A DNA stretch of 64,000 bases from Paenisporosarcina sp. FSL H8-0542. Lineage in GTDB: Bacteria; Bacillota; Bacilli; Bacillales_A; Planococcaceae. The DNA lies in assembly GCF_038632915.1 (NCBI RefSeq), contig NZ_CP152050.1:3255001-3319000 (forward strand). Direction: 5' to 3'. Below the pieces are notes generated by a model that was not told where the DNA came from, ran no database searches, and saw nothing but the letters and a program-made list of their open reading frames with translations. This document shows positions 25,600 to 34,462 of the stretch, one piece after another; within the stretch, counting starts at the first letter, position 1; every line of letters starts with the position of its first letter. The position numbers and the translations under genes were made by a program.

Positions 25600-26217
25600 A
25601 TGAAAGAGTTATTCGATCATCATAATCAAAGTGTTGAGACTTACTGGGATAAACTGGAGAAACACCGTCAAAATCCTATCATCAAATCGTTTTTGGAAAT
25701 TCCAGAACATATTGCATTGTTGATAGAAGTCAGGAATCAACCCACTGCCGAATTAAAGAAGAAATTAGATGATACGTTCAGGGAATTTTACTTCAACATC
25801 AGATTTACCACTTATTTATCACAAACCATTTATTTTAATGCAATCAATTACGATAAGAAAATTAAACTGATCTCCGAACGGTACCAGTTAGTTTTGGACA
25901 GACCTTTAAAAGAAGATGGTGAATTAACATTCCTTGATTTACTGAGTTCTTCGGAAAACATGGAAAATACGGATATTTTCATTGCTTCATCCACTATTGG
26001 GGACCATTTGACAAGCTATGAGATTTTTCATGCGATTCAATCACTCACAGAAAATCAGCAGCAAGTACTGAGTTTGGCTTACATTTATGGGTTGAACGAT
26101 TCCGAAATCGCATGCAGCCTGAATAAATCCCAGCAAGCCGTTTCCAAAAGTCATACAAAAGCATTAAGAAAGATTAGAGAGATAATAGAAACCGAACTGA
26201 GAAGGAAGGGGCAGTAA
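25600..26217 (+). CDS. sigO: SigO-like sigma factor subunit (region 4)
   Basis: Protein of 205 residues. The C-terminal part (about 140-198) is a sigma-70 region 4 with ALTx-type start and HTH: HAIQSLTENQQQVLSLAYI and LNDSEIACSLNKSQQAVSKS. The N-terminal part lacks a recognisable region 2 -10-binding motif. This matches B. subtilis SigO (YvrI), which works only with RsoA as the region 2-like partner. Start: ATG at 25600 after a G-rich site; the longer frame from 25501 overlaps yvrJ. Its stop overlaps the rsoA start (TAATG), implying a 1:1 coupled pair. Confidence 0.82.
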   Translation: MKELFDHHNQSVETYWDKLEKHRQNPIIKSFLEIPEHIALLIEVRNQPTAELKKKLDDTFREFYFNIRFTTYLSQTIYFNAINYDKKIKLISERYQLVLDRPLKEDGELTFLDLLSSSENMENTDIFIASSTIGDHLTSYEIFHAIQSLTENQQQVLSLAYIYGLNDSEIACSLNKSQQAVSKSHTKALRKIREIIETELRRKGQ

Positions 26218-26477
26218 TGAGTGAAAGTTTATTTACTTTAGTAAAGCAGTCAAGAACGGATAACGATTCACTGGCCATCGTCATTGATTTGTTTGCTCCG
26301 AAAATTGATCGCTCTTTACATCAGACAAAATGGCAACACAGGGAAGACTTGTCCCAAGAACTGAAAATCAAATTGCTTGAATGCATCCGAAATTATGAAG
26401 TCGATAACATTCCCGGCTATTTTCAAATGCTCGACCTCTTGGAAGGACAAGATGCTCAATACTATGAGCAAAAATAA
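26217..26477 (+). CDS. rsoA: RsoA-like sigma co-factor (region 2-like)
   Basis: Protein of 86 residues, resembling sigma region 2 (WQHREDLSQELKIKLLECIRNYEV), matching the small B. subtilis RsoA (YvrHa) that pairs with SigO to form a two-subunit sigma factor. The ATG shares one base with the sigO stop codon; GGAAGGGG inside sigO is the ribosome site. In B. subtilis the target is oxalate decarboxylase; no oxdC is in this window. Confidence 0.78.
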   Translation: MSESLFTLVKQSRTDNDSLAIVIDLFAPKIDRSLHQTKWQHREDLSQELKIKLLECIRNYEVDNIPGYFQMLDLLEGQDAQYYEQK

Positions 26478-26582
26478 TTGGCTTGTTTTTGGCGACACCG
26501 ACAAAGCATAGCCATTTCCTAAAACTCCTCCTTTCTAAGTTGATCGGAGGTCTTTTGCTGAAGTTGGTGAATTTTTGTACTG

Positions 26583-26725
26583 GGATTATCCAAAGATGGT
26601 GTGTTTTCGTCCATTCGGGATATATTTCCGTCCACTCAGTTTGTTTCTTTGTCCGCTGGCGATAGGTTTTCGTCCACTCGCAGAGTGTTTCTGACCATTA
26701 GTGATGATTTTCCGTCCACTCATCA
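26583..26725 (+). repeat. degenerate 21-bp tandem array (consensus TTTTCGTCCACTCG plus 7)
   Basis: Anchors GTCC at 26609, 26630, 26651, 26672, 26693 (GACC) and 26714 are exactly 21 bases apart; an ATCC at 26588 may be a seventh unit. Each unit is T-rich, then CGTCCACTC, then a variable AG-rich part. The array ends at the stop codon of the minus-strand gene at 26726. No coding frame or terminator explains it. Confidence 0.75.
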
Positions 26726-27370
26726 CTAATTGACTATAGCCTCCCTCTGACTCTTCTCCAATAGATGACTAGTGCCACCACTTACATGATATTCCGATAT
26801 TTCCTTAAACCGTGCTCTCACTTCTGCTCTCTTATTCATGATCAAATGTTCGGTGTAGCCCCATTTGTTCTTGATCAGGAAATCTACGCCTTTGTCATAG
26901 TAATCAAACGGGTTGGTGTATTGGAAATAAAGTTTAAGCATAAGAATTTCATCAAGAGCATCTGCTTCTACCAAATCTTCTTCATTCATTTTCATTGAAT
27001 AATAAAGCATGAATTGACCTGCATACTCTCCTCTTAATATTTCCACAACGCCAAGGCTAAATGTAATAGCTGCACTCAAATCGATTCTCACTTTCGGTAA
27101 ATAGAATGTGGCATTACGGATATACTGAGTCGGGGTGATTCCCATCCCCACATTCCCAGACCTGCTCCCTTTCCATAATTCCAGAAAAGCTTGATAGTGA
27201 TTCTTCTTCAATCGTTCCGTTTCGAAATAGGCTAGGCTATCCATGTTATACCATTCATCTACAGAATAAGTTTCAAAGTCTTCGTCAAGAACGATTATCG
27301 AGACAATTGCATAATCGAATCCGTGAATTAATTGTTCTGCATCTACTATTTTCTCAATGAAATCAATCAT
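26726..27370 (-). CDS. conserved-looking hypothetical protein, 214 residues
   Basis: No family recognised. Soluble, acidic protein with mixed alpha/beta composition (MIDFIEKIVDAEQLIHGFDY..., YYDKGVDFLIKNKWGYTEHL), no signal peptide or membrane helix. It overlaps the upstream 48-residue gene by four bases (ATGA), so the two are probably a functional pair. The stop codon lies inside the last unit of the 21-bp array. Could be an immunity-type or stress protein; nothing supports a specific role. Confidence 0.75.
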   Translation of the reverse strand: MIDFIEKIVDAEQLIHGFDYAIVSIIVLDEDFETYSVDEWYNMDSLAYFETERLKKNHYQAFLELWKGSRSGNVGMGITPTQYIRNATFYLPKVRIDLSAAITFSLGVVEILRGEYAGQFMLYYSMKMNEEDLVEADALDEILMLKLYFQYTNPFDYYDKGVDFLIKNKWGYTEHLIMNKRAEVRARFKEISEYHVSGGTSHLLEKSQREAIVN

Positions 27371-27513
27371 CCGTTCATTACTCCCATCTTCTTTGCTTTA
27401 TAAACATCTTCCACTTCATACTCCCCGATAATTCCAACGAGCTGGTATCGGTCCTTTCCATGCTCAATTACAGTGTACGTTCCACCGATATGCTCTATTT
27501 TCAAGTTTTTCAT
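27367..27513 (-). CDS. small hypothetical protein, 48 residues
   Basis: ORF starting MKNLKIEHIGGTYTVIEHGK, beta-rich, ending YKAKKMGVMNG. AAGGAG lies eight bases before the ATG at 27513 (an ATG at 27519 is too close). Its TGA overlaps the ATG of the 214-residue gene, so it is very likely translated. No family recognised. Confidence 0.7.
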   Translation of the reverse strand: MKNLKIEHIGGTYTVIEHGKDRYQLVGIIGEYEVEDVYKAKKMGVMNG

Positions 27514-27608
27514 ATTCATCTCTCCTTCTACTTATATAAGGTACTTTTATTTTCTAAATTCCCACGGGTAGAAGAAAAAAATTGATTATGAGCTGTAAGT
27601 AAATAGAA

Positions 27609-27641
27609 GAAACGAGCTGCGACTAAGTCTCAACTCGTTTC
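27609..27641. terminator. weak hairpin between dnaN paralogue and upstream-strand genes
   Basis: GAAACGAG (27609-27616) pairs with CTCGTTTC (27634-27641); inner bases pair partly. It lies just downstream of the dnaN stop on the minus strand. Confidence 0.5.
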
Positions 27642-27655
27642 TTAATTTTTGTCAT

Positions 27656-28792
27656 TTAATACGTTCGAACAGGTACTATTAATTGCAGAACCGCGTCATC
27701 GTGAACAGAATTCAAGATAAATGGTCGCATGGTTCCTGTAAATTGAACTTTTATATCGTGGCCACCAAAAGATTTTAACGCATCCATCATATATTTCGCA
27801 CTGAAGGAAATTTTCAGCTCTTCTCCTTCAATAGATGTTGCCTGAATTTCTTCTTCTACTTGTCCCACTTCGGGTGAACTGGAGGATATTTCAATGAGGT
27901 TTCCACCCAATGAAGTTAATCGCACAATATTATTACGTTCTTCACGTGCGAGTAACGAAGCACGATCAATTGCTTGAAGTAAAGCCTTTCCATCAAGCGA
28001 GATTGTCGTATTATATTCGTTTGGAATCAACCGGGATGTGTCTGGATAATTCCCTTCTAGCAAACGCGAATAGAATAATACACCTTCTGTTTTAAACAAC
28101 ACTTGCTGTTGTGTCATCATAATATGTACAGGCTGGGAAGAATCAGCAATGACTTTATTTAATTCACTTAAGCTTTTACCAGGGATTACTACACTGAACT
28201 CTTCCTCGGGCAATTGCTTTAAGTTCATTTTCCGCCTTGCCAAACGGTGACTATCCGTCGCTACACACTGAAGAACTCCGCTTTTCAATTGCCAGTGAAC
28301 ACCGGTTAATACTGGACGGGTTTCTGATGTAGAGACTGCAAATACTGTTTCACGAATAGTGGATTTTAGTAAATCTGCTGGAATGCTAAACTGTCGATTA
28401 TCTTGAATTTCAGGAAGTAAGGGATATTCAGAAGCATCCAATCCGATTAAATGAAATTCTGACTTACCTGAACGAATATGCGTCCGATTTTGCTCATTGA
28501 CTTCAATTTCAACAGCATTTGTTGGCAGTTTTCGTACAATCTCATTAAACATTCTGGCTTGTACCACAATAGTTCCGTTTTCAAAAATATTGATAACCTG
28601 TTCGCCATTTTCTTCGGCTTTTATAAAAGTTTGAATCGTGATATCGGAATCACTACCCGTAATATGTAAACCTGCTTCTGTAAGTTCTAATTTAATCCCG
28701 GTTAAAATTGGAATCGTTGTCTTAGAACTTACTGCTTTCATTACATCATTTAACCCATCTAATAATCGTTCACGTTTGATTTCAAATTTCAT
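27656..28792 (-). CDS. dnaN: DNA polymerase III beta subunit (sliding clamp), second copy
   Basis: Full-length clamp of 378 residues with the three repeated domains; visible pieces include SSKTTIPILTGIKLELTE, SEYPLLPEIQ, ATDSHRLARRKM and the C-terminal peptide-pocket end LQLIVPVRTY. The genome's main dnaN should lie between dnaA and recF at the origin; here neither neighbour nor DnaA boxes are present and the gene stands alone with its own ribosome site (GAGGT). It is therefore most likely a paralogue, as known in the B. cereus group. It could substitute in repair or stress replication. Confidence 0.88.
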   Translation of the reverse strand: MKFEIKRERLLDGLNDVMKAVSSKTTIPILTGIKLELTEAGLHITGSDSDITIQTFIKAEENGEQVINIFENGTIVVQARMFNEIVRKLPTNAVEIEVNEQNRTHIRSGKSEFHLIGLDASEYPLLPEIQDNRQFSIPADLLKSTIRETVFAVSTSETRPVLTGVHWQLKSGVLQCVATDSHRLARRKMNLKQLPEEEFSVVIPGKSLSELNKVIADSSQPVHIMMTQQQVLFKTEGVLFYSRLLEGNYPDTSRLIPNEYNTTISLDGKALLQAIDRASLLAREERNNIVRLTSLGGNLIEISSSSPEVGQVEEEIQATSIEGEELKISFSAKYMMDALKSFGGHDIKVQFTGTMRPFILNSVHDDAVLQLIVPVRTY

Positions 28793-28976
28793 TATGATAC
28801 CTCACTTGTATGTATTTTTTAAAATTGAACATTAAAAAGTAATACGATGACGATTAATACTGACTGGATTGAAACGGGTAACTTAATACTTCTTCAATTT
28901 GATCTGTCTTTTCATATTGTAAAGGCTATCCACTCATCTTTTTGTCGCTTCATGTCGAACCACGACAAATATTTAA

Positions 28977-29006
28977 AGACCACTGAAGATTAAAATTCAG
29001 CGGTCT
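28977..29006 (-). terminator. intrinsic terminator after the HIT gene
   Basis: AGACCACTGAA (28977-28987) pairs with TTCAGCGGTCT (28996-29006, one mismatch), 24 bases after the stop codon. Confidence 0.75.
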
Positions 29007-29029
29007 GATAATAATTAGTATGCTTATGG

Positions 29030-29482
29030 TTAGTATAACTCACTAATCACCTTTGCTAATTCATTGCGTGTTCTAGGCAGTTTTTCTTTAAGGTCTTCAT
29101 TGTCCCAAGGTTCTTCTGTATAGAAACTTGCGAATGATTGATTTTCATATCTTGGCACAATGTGCATGTGGTAATGTGATAATTCATCGATTGTGCCACC
29201 GTTTTGACAAACCGTTATTCCATTGGGATTAAATATATTTTTTAAGGCTTTTGAAAGTAGTTGAGATGCTTTCATTACAGCAATTGCAGTTTCTGAATCA
29301 AATTCATCAACATAGCGAAAATGCTGCTTAGGTAAGATTAAAGTATGTCCTTCGTTAAATGGATCATGGTCTAAAATGCAACAAACGAACTCATCTTCAT
29401 AAACCACGTGAACAGATAAATCTTTTTTTGCCAACGCGCAGCCCATACATTCCATACCACCAAGCTTATGATTAACTGTCAT
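29030..29482 (-). CDS. HIT-family nucleotide hydrolase
   Basis: Protein of 150 residues. The catalytic triad motif is HYHMHIVPRY (HxHxHxxP); an N-terminal CMGCALAKK pair with a downstream His may bind zinc as in Hit-like Ap4A hydrolases; DHDPFNEGHTLILPKQHF is also typical. Likely hydrolyses dinucleoside polyphosphates or AMP conjugates. Single gene with terminator. Other HIT members handle adenylated lysine or nucleotidyl groups, so substrate is open. Confidence 0.88.
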   Translation of the reverse strand: MTVNHKLGGMECMGCALAKKDLSVHVVYEDEFVCCILDHDPFNEGHTLILPKQHFRYVDEFDSETAIAVMKASQLLSKALKNIFNPNGITVCQNGGTIDELSHYHMHIVPRYENQSFASFYTEEPWDNEDLKEKLPRTRNELAKVISELY

Positions 29483-29544
29483 TTAGCTCACCTCATTTAA
29501 ATTAGAACTACGTTAAATGTTGATGTTAATATTTCGCAAAACAG

Positions 29545-29660
29545 CTACGCTTTTCTAGGGCGAGCGCCAAGACTCCTCGGCGCTTGGAAAACCGGTGTTT
29601 CTGTTTCGGCATCGCTACGCTAGCTTCGAAACATGAAAGTGCGTTGGAACTGAGATCAAC
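29545..29660. repeat. GC-richer structured intergenic element
   Basis: Contains GCGAGCGCCAAGACTCC and CGGCGCTTGG, which form an imperfect hairpin, plus CTACGCTTTTCTAGGG, a sequence type often seen in Planococcaceae intergenic repeats. No ORF. A second copy was not found in this window. Confidence 0.4.
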
Positions 29661-29689
29661 AATATAGTTTATCAGAGCTTATATAAAAG

Positions 29690-30478
29690 TTATGATGTCG
29701 GTTGATCAAAGTAGTGTTTTCTTAGACGGCTTGCTTCCTTCTGATTAAGTTCCGTTTCAAATTTCACATCGAATTGGCCCGTCCACGTATTCCAGACACG
29801 TATAAAAACAGTATCTTCAGTTGTGTCATGCATGTGGAATTCGAAGCAAGCTACTCGTAATGTGTCTTGCAGTTCAATTGTGCAAATCTCTTCAATCTGT
29901 TTCTGACCGTTCTCCACTATAAATTCGAAGCCCGAGTCCTCGATGATTTGTATTATTTGTGAGTCTTTCAGTTCGTTCACATTTAATTGATTGTTGTCTT
30001 CACCAAAACGATAATCAGGAAGTTGATCGTCTGCCTCTACTGACGTTTGATTGGTATCTCGAATGAGAGCATCGTTATGATAGGGACTAAATGCAACTTC
30101 GACCTCTTCCTCTAAGGAATCATGCACGAACGTACCTACTTTCAGTTGTTCAATCCCAAGGTCGGTCAGCCGATAGAAACCTTCATTTAACTCAACCATC
30201 TGATTTTGTATCATCAGCTTCAGCATATGATCCACAAAAATGTTTTCCACCGCCAGCAATTCGCTGATTTCTTCAGTGTGTTTGACGTCCAGTTTCCCCA
30301 AAATCTTCAAGATCATTTTCATCAGGACATCCATTTGACTTCGGATACCCGTTGTCATCTGAATGTTCGCAAGTTGAAGCGGAAACCCCCAACTCTCACT
30401 TCCAAGCAAGCGCAGATGGCGTTGTTCCAGCAACACGGTCGATACTTTCGACATTTCTGTATCAAGTTGTTTGCTCAT
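29690..30478 (-). CDS. hypothetical winged-helix-like partner of the helicase
   Basis: Protein of 262 residues, no known family recognised. The first half is helical with a winged-helix-like stretch (IRSQMDVLMKMILKILGKLD... FYRLTDLGIEQLKVGTF); the middle is acidic and low complexity; the C-terminal part looks beta-rich (TLRVACFEFHMHD, VWNTWTGQFDVKFE). It starts four bases after the helicase stop, with the ribosome site inside the helicase gene, so the two are co-expressed and probably act together. DNA binding is inference. Confidence 0.75.
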   Translation of the reverse strand: MSKQLDTEMSKVSTVLLEQRHLRLLGSESWGFPLQLANIQMTTGIRSQMDVLMKMILKILGKLDVKHTEEISELLAVENIFVDHMLKLMIQNQMVELNEGFYRLTDLGIEQLKVGTFVHDSLEEEVEVAFSPYHNDALIRDTNQTSVEADDQLPDYRFGEDNNQLNVNELKDSQIIQIIEDSGFEFIVENGQKQIEEICTIELQDTLRVACFEFHMHDTTEDTVFIRVWNTWTGQFDVKFETELNQKEASRLRKHYFDQPTS

Positions 30479-30482
30479 AAAA

Positions 30483-33400
30483 TCACTTCCTGCCTGCGTT
30501 AGTTTCCAATTGTTTCAATCCCTCGTATTTCTCTACGACATTCAATACGTGTTGGAACATGATCTTTTGGGATTCGCCGTGGGCTTTTTTCGTGAACATG
30601 TCCGCACTGCCGACAATCATAAGAAGTTCACGTGCTCGAGAAAGTGCCACGTTTAATCGTCGGTAATCCTTTAAGAACCCAATGTTCCCATCCTTCTGGT
30701 GATGATTACGCACGAAGCTCAGAATGATAACATCCATTTCCATCCCTTGGAATTTATCGACTGTTCCTGTTCGGCAATGAAGGTGAGGCAGGTCGAGTTC
30801 TTGGCTGAGAAGACGATCCACTTTTTTCACTTGTTCCCCGTAAAAACTTATGACGCCTACTTTCTTCTTCACGTTGGCATTCAGACGGCCATCCTTTTTC
30901 GCGTGAGCCGTCGCCTGATCCAAATCCAGTAATAATTCACGGATTTGTTTCAGCTCAGCTGCATTGTAATAGCTACGGCTATGCTGCTCCCGCTCCTCAA
31001 GAAATCCTTGCTCATTCGGCATATCGTACCAAATGATATGCTGCCCACGTTTGAACAGCTTGCCATCCAGCAAGTGATCACGATCTTTGTTCGAATCAGC
31101 CAGTCCGCATTCCAATCCGTAATTGTTTTCACGGTAGAATGGGTTGATTGTTTCCATTATGTGCTCATGCATTCGGTATTGAATGCGAAGCGTTGCCTTG
31201 CTGTCTTCAGGCAAATCATTGAACAATCGTTCAAAAATAGATTCTTTCAAAATCGATGTCAAATCAGCTTTCTCTTGTGCATCAGTCATATCTTCGAGCA
31301 CTTCGTCCATCGTGTCCTGTCCGACCAACGGAGGCAGTTGATGATGATCGCCAACCAAAATGATTTTCTTCCCTTTTAACATCGGCAGAAGTAATTCAGG
31401 TGGTGTTGCTTTTGATACTTCATCAATAATGACCACATCAAAATCGGGATACTGTGTCACAAAATCCTTACTTGCCGAAATCGAACACGTTACACCAATC
31501 ACATTCGCATACTGAATATACAATTTCTTGATTTCATCCATATCATAAGCAGTTGATTGTCCCAGCATATCCTGCCACTCGAGACGAATGTCGTTGGAAA
31601 CGTTCAGGAAAGTTTCTTTTCGTTTTAATTCGATTAATTGTGCTGACGTTTTCTCGAAGTTCGTTTTCACTTCGTTCAATAAAGCATCTACATCGATACT
31701 GATAATTACTTCAAGGTCGGTCACTTCTTTATTGATCGTCGATTGCTTGAACTGTTCGTCAGTCAATTTTTGTGCTAAATCTGCCATCGTATCTTGGATT
31801 AGGTTCATTTCGTTTTCACGTTTTTGCATAACCTCTTGTTGCACGGAAGTTGCTTGTACCAAACCTTCTACGTAGCTCTCTTCTGTTCCCATCCGCTCAA
31901 GCTCTGCCTCTTTTTCCACAAGAGCCTTTTTGATTTCGACCATTGGAACAAGTACTTCTTGATTGGGTATCGTTTCACGCATACCGGAAAGATTCTTTTC
32001 AATAGAATCAATTTCTTCAACCAGTGCAGAAAGTTTTGGAGTCAATAAAGTGGTCTCTGAAGCTAACTCCTGCAGACGTGTTACAAGAGTTTGTCCAACG
32101 ACTTCTTTCAGCTGTTCAAATGAAGTCAAAATTTCATTCTTTATTTGCGCGTTTCCTTGTGCACCATTACGTGTTAATCCAACATTTCTGGATGCTTTCA
32201 GGACCATCATATGTTCATAAATTGCCGACAATTTTTGTCGGTCCGTTTGATTTAACGGCTCCCGGAATGCGTTCATTTGTTTGGCATAATCCCGAAATGC
32301 GTCTACCACTTTTTTTACATACCGATCTTCAAGCTTCACTCCAACAACATGAGGCATCATCGATATCTTTTTTGCGAGCATCTTCATATTGTATTGATGC
32401 GCGTTTAGTTGCTGTTCTGCATAAATAATGGCTTTATTCAACGTGTCATCCACTTCGGAATGATTCCCAGTTTGAATCGAAGCTTGATAGTTCATACGCA
32501 ACTGTTCCATATGATGAAGAATCGAGTTGATTTCAGAAGAACGAGCCCATGATTCCTGCCCCATCAACTTTTGTAATTCAGGGATTTTCTTAACATTTGG
32601 GATTTGCTTCGCTATATGTTCTAAAGTCGCTAGCTGAGCAGAGGCCATCTTCAATTGGTCCACATGATCCTGATGCTCATTTCTTCTCTGTTGAAGAGAT
32701 GTTGCCGTTTGTAAATATGCTAACTGTTTTTGAAGTACTTGAACTTCATCATTGAGTTTAATGTGAAGTTTAGCAAATTCATCTGTGCCCGAAAAAAGAG
32801 ATACTTGGTCATTCAACCGTTCATATCGGCTTTTTGCATCCTCAAAAATGTCCTGACTCATAATCAATTGAAAATCAAATTGATCTTTTTTTCGCTTCAA
32901 CTCTTGAACGTATGACTGACTTGACTTCAGTTCGTGCTGAAGTCTGTTCAAATTTTCTTTGGCTTGATTCTTTTCCGTTTTCTTCGTTTCAAGAGTCTCT
33001 ATTTCACCCTTCAGACGGTCGATTGTTGCTTCAGTTTCTTTAATAGAAGTAAGAAGAACCTGTCCCTCTTTTTCAAACTGATTTACATGCGTCTGGATCG
33101 ACAAAAGCGTCTGTTGCTTCCAGTAAAGAGCAACTTGTTCTTCAACAAAACGCTGCCCTTCTTCCTCGATGCTTTCACTTCGACCGATTCGTAAAATTCG
33201 TATGTCCTGATCCGTCAGTAATTTACCCAGTGCATTATCAACCGCCAAATTCGATTGTGATGCTACTAGCGTTTTCAAACCCATTTTCGCATGCTGATAA
33301 CAAATTTCAGAAATAACCGTGGTCTTTCCTGTTCCGGGTGGCCCTTGTATGACATACATATCCTGTGCGGCAATCGCGCCTTCTACTGCCTGTCGTTGAA

Positions 33401-34304
33401 ATTCATTCAGATTTTGCTTGAAGGTTAAGTCTTCCGGAACCTTCCCTTTTCTCACAGTCGGACGTTTCTCGAATAACAGCTTTTCCAGGTTCGGATTAAC
33501 TGCCCAGCCATTTTCCAGACGCTTGAACCCATCTTTCAAACGATTAATTTGTGCCATTTCCGCTACATTATCGAATGCAAGCTTTCCGTTTGCCGGCACT
33601 CGCCATTTTCCCGTTCGTGCTTTTTCCTGAAGATCCTTGGCAAGTTCTACATCAATGGTTCGTTTGCCCATTTGCACCTGCACAACATTCCCAAGACTTT
33701 GGTTCGTCGCTACTAACTTAACAGCCGACTTTTTGTAATACTTATCAAACCCATTCGGCAGCTTATGAAGCTCAAATGTGACTTTACGGAAATCCATACT
33801 TAATCGGGCATTACGGATTCCAATTTCAAGTCTTTCGACATCTGCATTACGCTCCATTACCCGTAAATAAGATTCCCAGCTCGAAATCCGTTTTTTTACG
33901 TACTCCGATCGGTCGGAAGCAATAGGTAGAGACTGAATAATCCTATAAAGAGCGAGCGTCATTTCCGTAGACACCAAACCTTTACGGTCAAATGCCATCC
34001 TCATCTGCAAATGGCGGTTATTTCCTAATTGAATACGCTTTTTAGTTATATAGAAATGAACGACCTCAAGTCCGTTACCAATCCATTCGCACTCCATGAC
34101 TGGCGTACCTTCAATGGCTTCTGACTCTATATATAAAGACACGCGTTTTTGATTCGTCTGTCCATCTGAAAGGCGTTCCATATGAACATCCACAACTGGA
34201 GACACATTCAACAAGTTCGTCATCTCTTCAGCCATTTTCGGTTTATTTTTCTTAAACCGGCTGCTCACGGCTAAGTTACACCGTGTTATTTCACTTACTA
34301 TCAC
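30483..34304 (-). CDS. UPF1-like SF1 helicase with long coiled-coil insertion
   Basis: About 1273 residues. N-terminal domain of unknown type (about 1-290), then helicase core: Walker A QGPPGTGKTTVISE (about 321), motif Ia VASQSNLAVDNAL, then roughly 550 residues largely predicted coiled coil (Glu/Lys/Gln/Leu heptads), then Walker B VVIIDEVSKATPP, motif III VGDHHQLPPLV, motif IV IQYRMHEHI, motif V TVDKFQGMEMDVIILSFVRN and motif VI RRLNVALSRARELL. The arrangement is DNA2/NAM7-like SF1B. The insertion between Walker A and B is far longer than in UPF1. Start uncertain: GTG at 34304 follows AGAGG; the frame opens at a TTG at 34373 without a site. Co-transcribed with the 262-residue partner. A repair, RNA-processing or defence role is possible; no evidence decides. 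Confidence 0.88.
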   Translation of the reverse strand: MIVSEITRCNLAVSSRFKKNKPKMAEEMTNLLNVSPVVDVHMERLSDGQTNQKRVSLYIESEAIEGTPVMECEWIGNGLEVVHFYITKKRIQLGNNRHLQMRMAFDRKGLVSTEMTLALYRIIQSLPIASDRSEYVKKRISSWESYLRVMERNADVERLEIGIRNARLSMDFRKVTFELHKLPNGFDKYYKKSAVKLVATNQSLGNVVQVQMGKRTIDVELAKDLQEKARTGKWRVPANGKLAFDNVAEMAQINRLKDGFKRLENGWAVNPNLEKLLFEKRPTVRKGKVPEDLTFKQNLNEFQRQAVEGAIAAQDMYVIQGPPGTGKTTVISEICYQHAKMGLKTLVASQSNLAVDNALGKLLTDQDIRILRIGRSESIEEEGQRFVEEQVALYWKQQTLLSIQTHVNQFEKEGQVLLTSIKETEATIDRLKGEIETLETKKTEKNQAKENLNRLQHELKSSQSYVQELKRKKDQFDFQLIMSQDIFEDAKSRYERLNDQVSLFSGTDEFAKLHIKLNDEVQVLQKQLAYLQTATSLQQRRNEHQDHVDQLKMASAQLATLEHIAKQIPNVKKIPELQKLMGQESWARSSEINSILHHMEQLRMNYQASIQTGNHSEVDDTLNKAIIYAEQQLNAHQYNMKMLAKKISMMPHVVGVKLEDRYVKKVVDAFRDYAKQMNAFREPLNQTDRQKLSAIYEHMMVLKASRNVGLTRNGAQGNAQIKNEILTSFEQLKEVVGQTLVTRLQELASETTLLTPKLSALVEEIDSIEKNLSGMRETIPNQEVLVPMVEIKKALVEKEAELERMGTEESYVEGLVQATSVQQEVMQKRENEMNLIQDTMADLAQKLTDEQFKQSTINKEVTDLEVIISIDVDALLNEVKTNFEKTSAQLIELKRKETFLNVSNDIRLEWQDMLGQSTAYDMDEIKKLYIQYANVIGVTCSISASKDFVTQYPDFDVVIIDEVSKATPPELLLPMLKGKKIILVGDHHQLPPLVGQDTMDEVLEDMTDAQEKADLTSILKESIFERLFNDLPEDSKATLRIQYRMHEHIMETINPFYRENNYGLECGLADSNKDRDHLLDGKLFKRGQHIIWYDMPNEQGFLEEREQHSRSYYNAAELKQIRELLLDLDQATAHAKKDGRLNANVKKKVGVISFYGEQVKKVDRLLSQELDLPHLHCRTGTVDKFQGMEMDVIILSFVRNHHQKDGNIGFLKDYRRLNVALSRARELLMIVGSADMFTKKAHGESQKIMFQHVLNVVEKYEGLKQLETNAGRK

Positions 34305-34428
34305 ACTCACCTCTGAAACACTCCTAACCCGTCCAAACCATATCTTCCTATTGTAAAGGATAGTTGTCCTCAAATCGACCGCTCATGAAGAATCCTTTTT
34401 GCCCTTTTTTTGGAACTCATTATCACAG

Positions 34429-34462
34429 AAAAAAGCGACTGAAGTTGTATTTCAGCCGCTTT
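34429..34462 (-). terminator. intrinsic terminator downstream of the small membrane gene
   Basis: AAAGCGACTGAA (34432-34443) pairs with TTCAGCCGCTTT (34451-34462, one mismatch), with an A-run on the left that gives the T-run on the minus strand. Confidence 0.8.

Noticed and set aside
26483-26665. 60-codon plus-strand frame after rsoA
   Set aside because: Runs into the 21-bp array, Phe/Cys-rich, no ribosome site.
26583-26725. 21-bp array as a CRISPR
   Set aside because: Units are too short and degenerate, there are no distinct spacers, and no cas genes are in the window.
27656-29000. Replication origin suggested by dnaN
   Set aside because: No dnaA, recF, gyrB or clustered DnaA boxes nearby; best read as a paralogous clamp.
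30483-34373. Assignment of the helicase pair to a named defence system
   Set aside because: No nuclease, methylase or other diagnostic partner is present, so only a general helicase call is supported.
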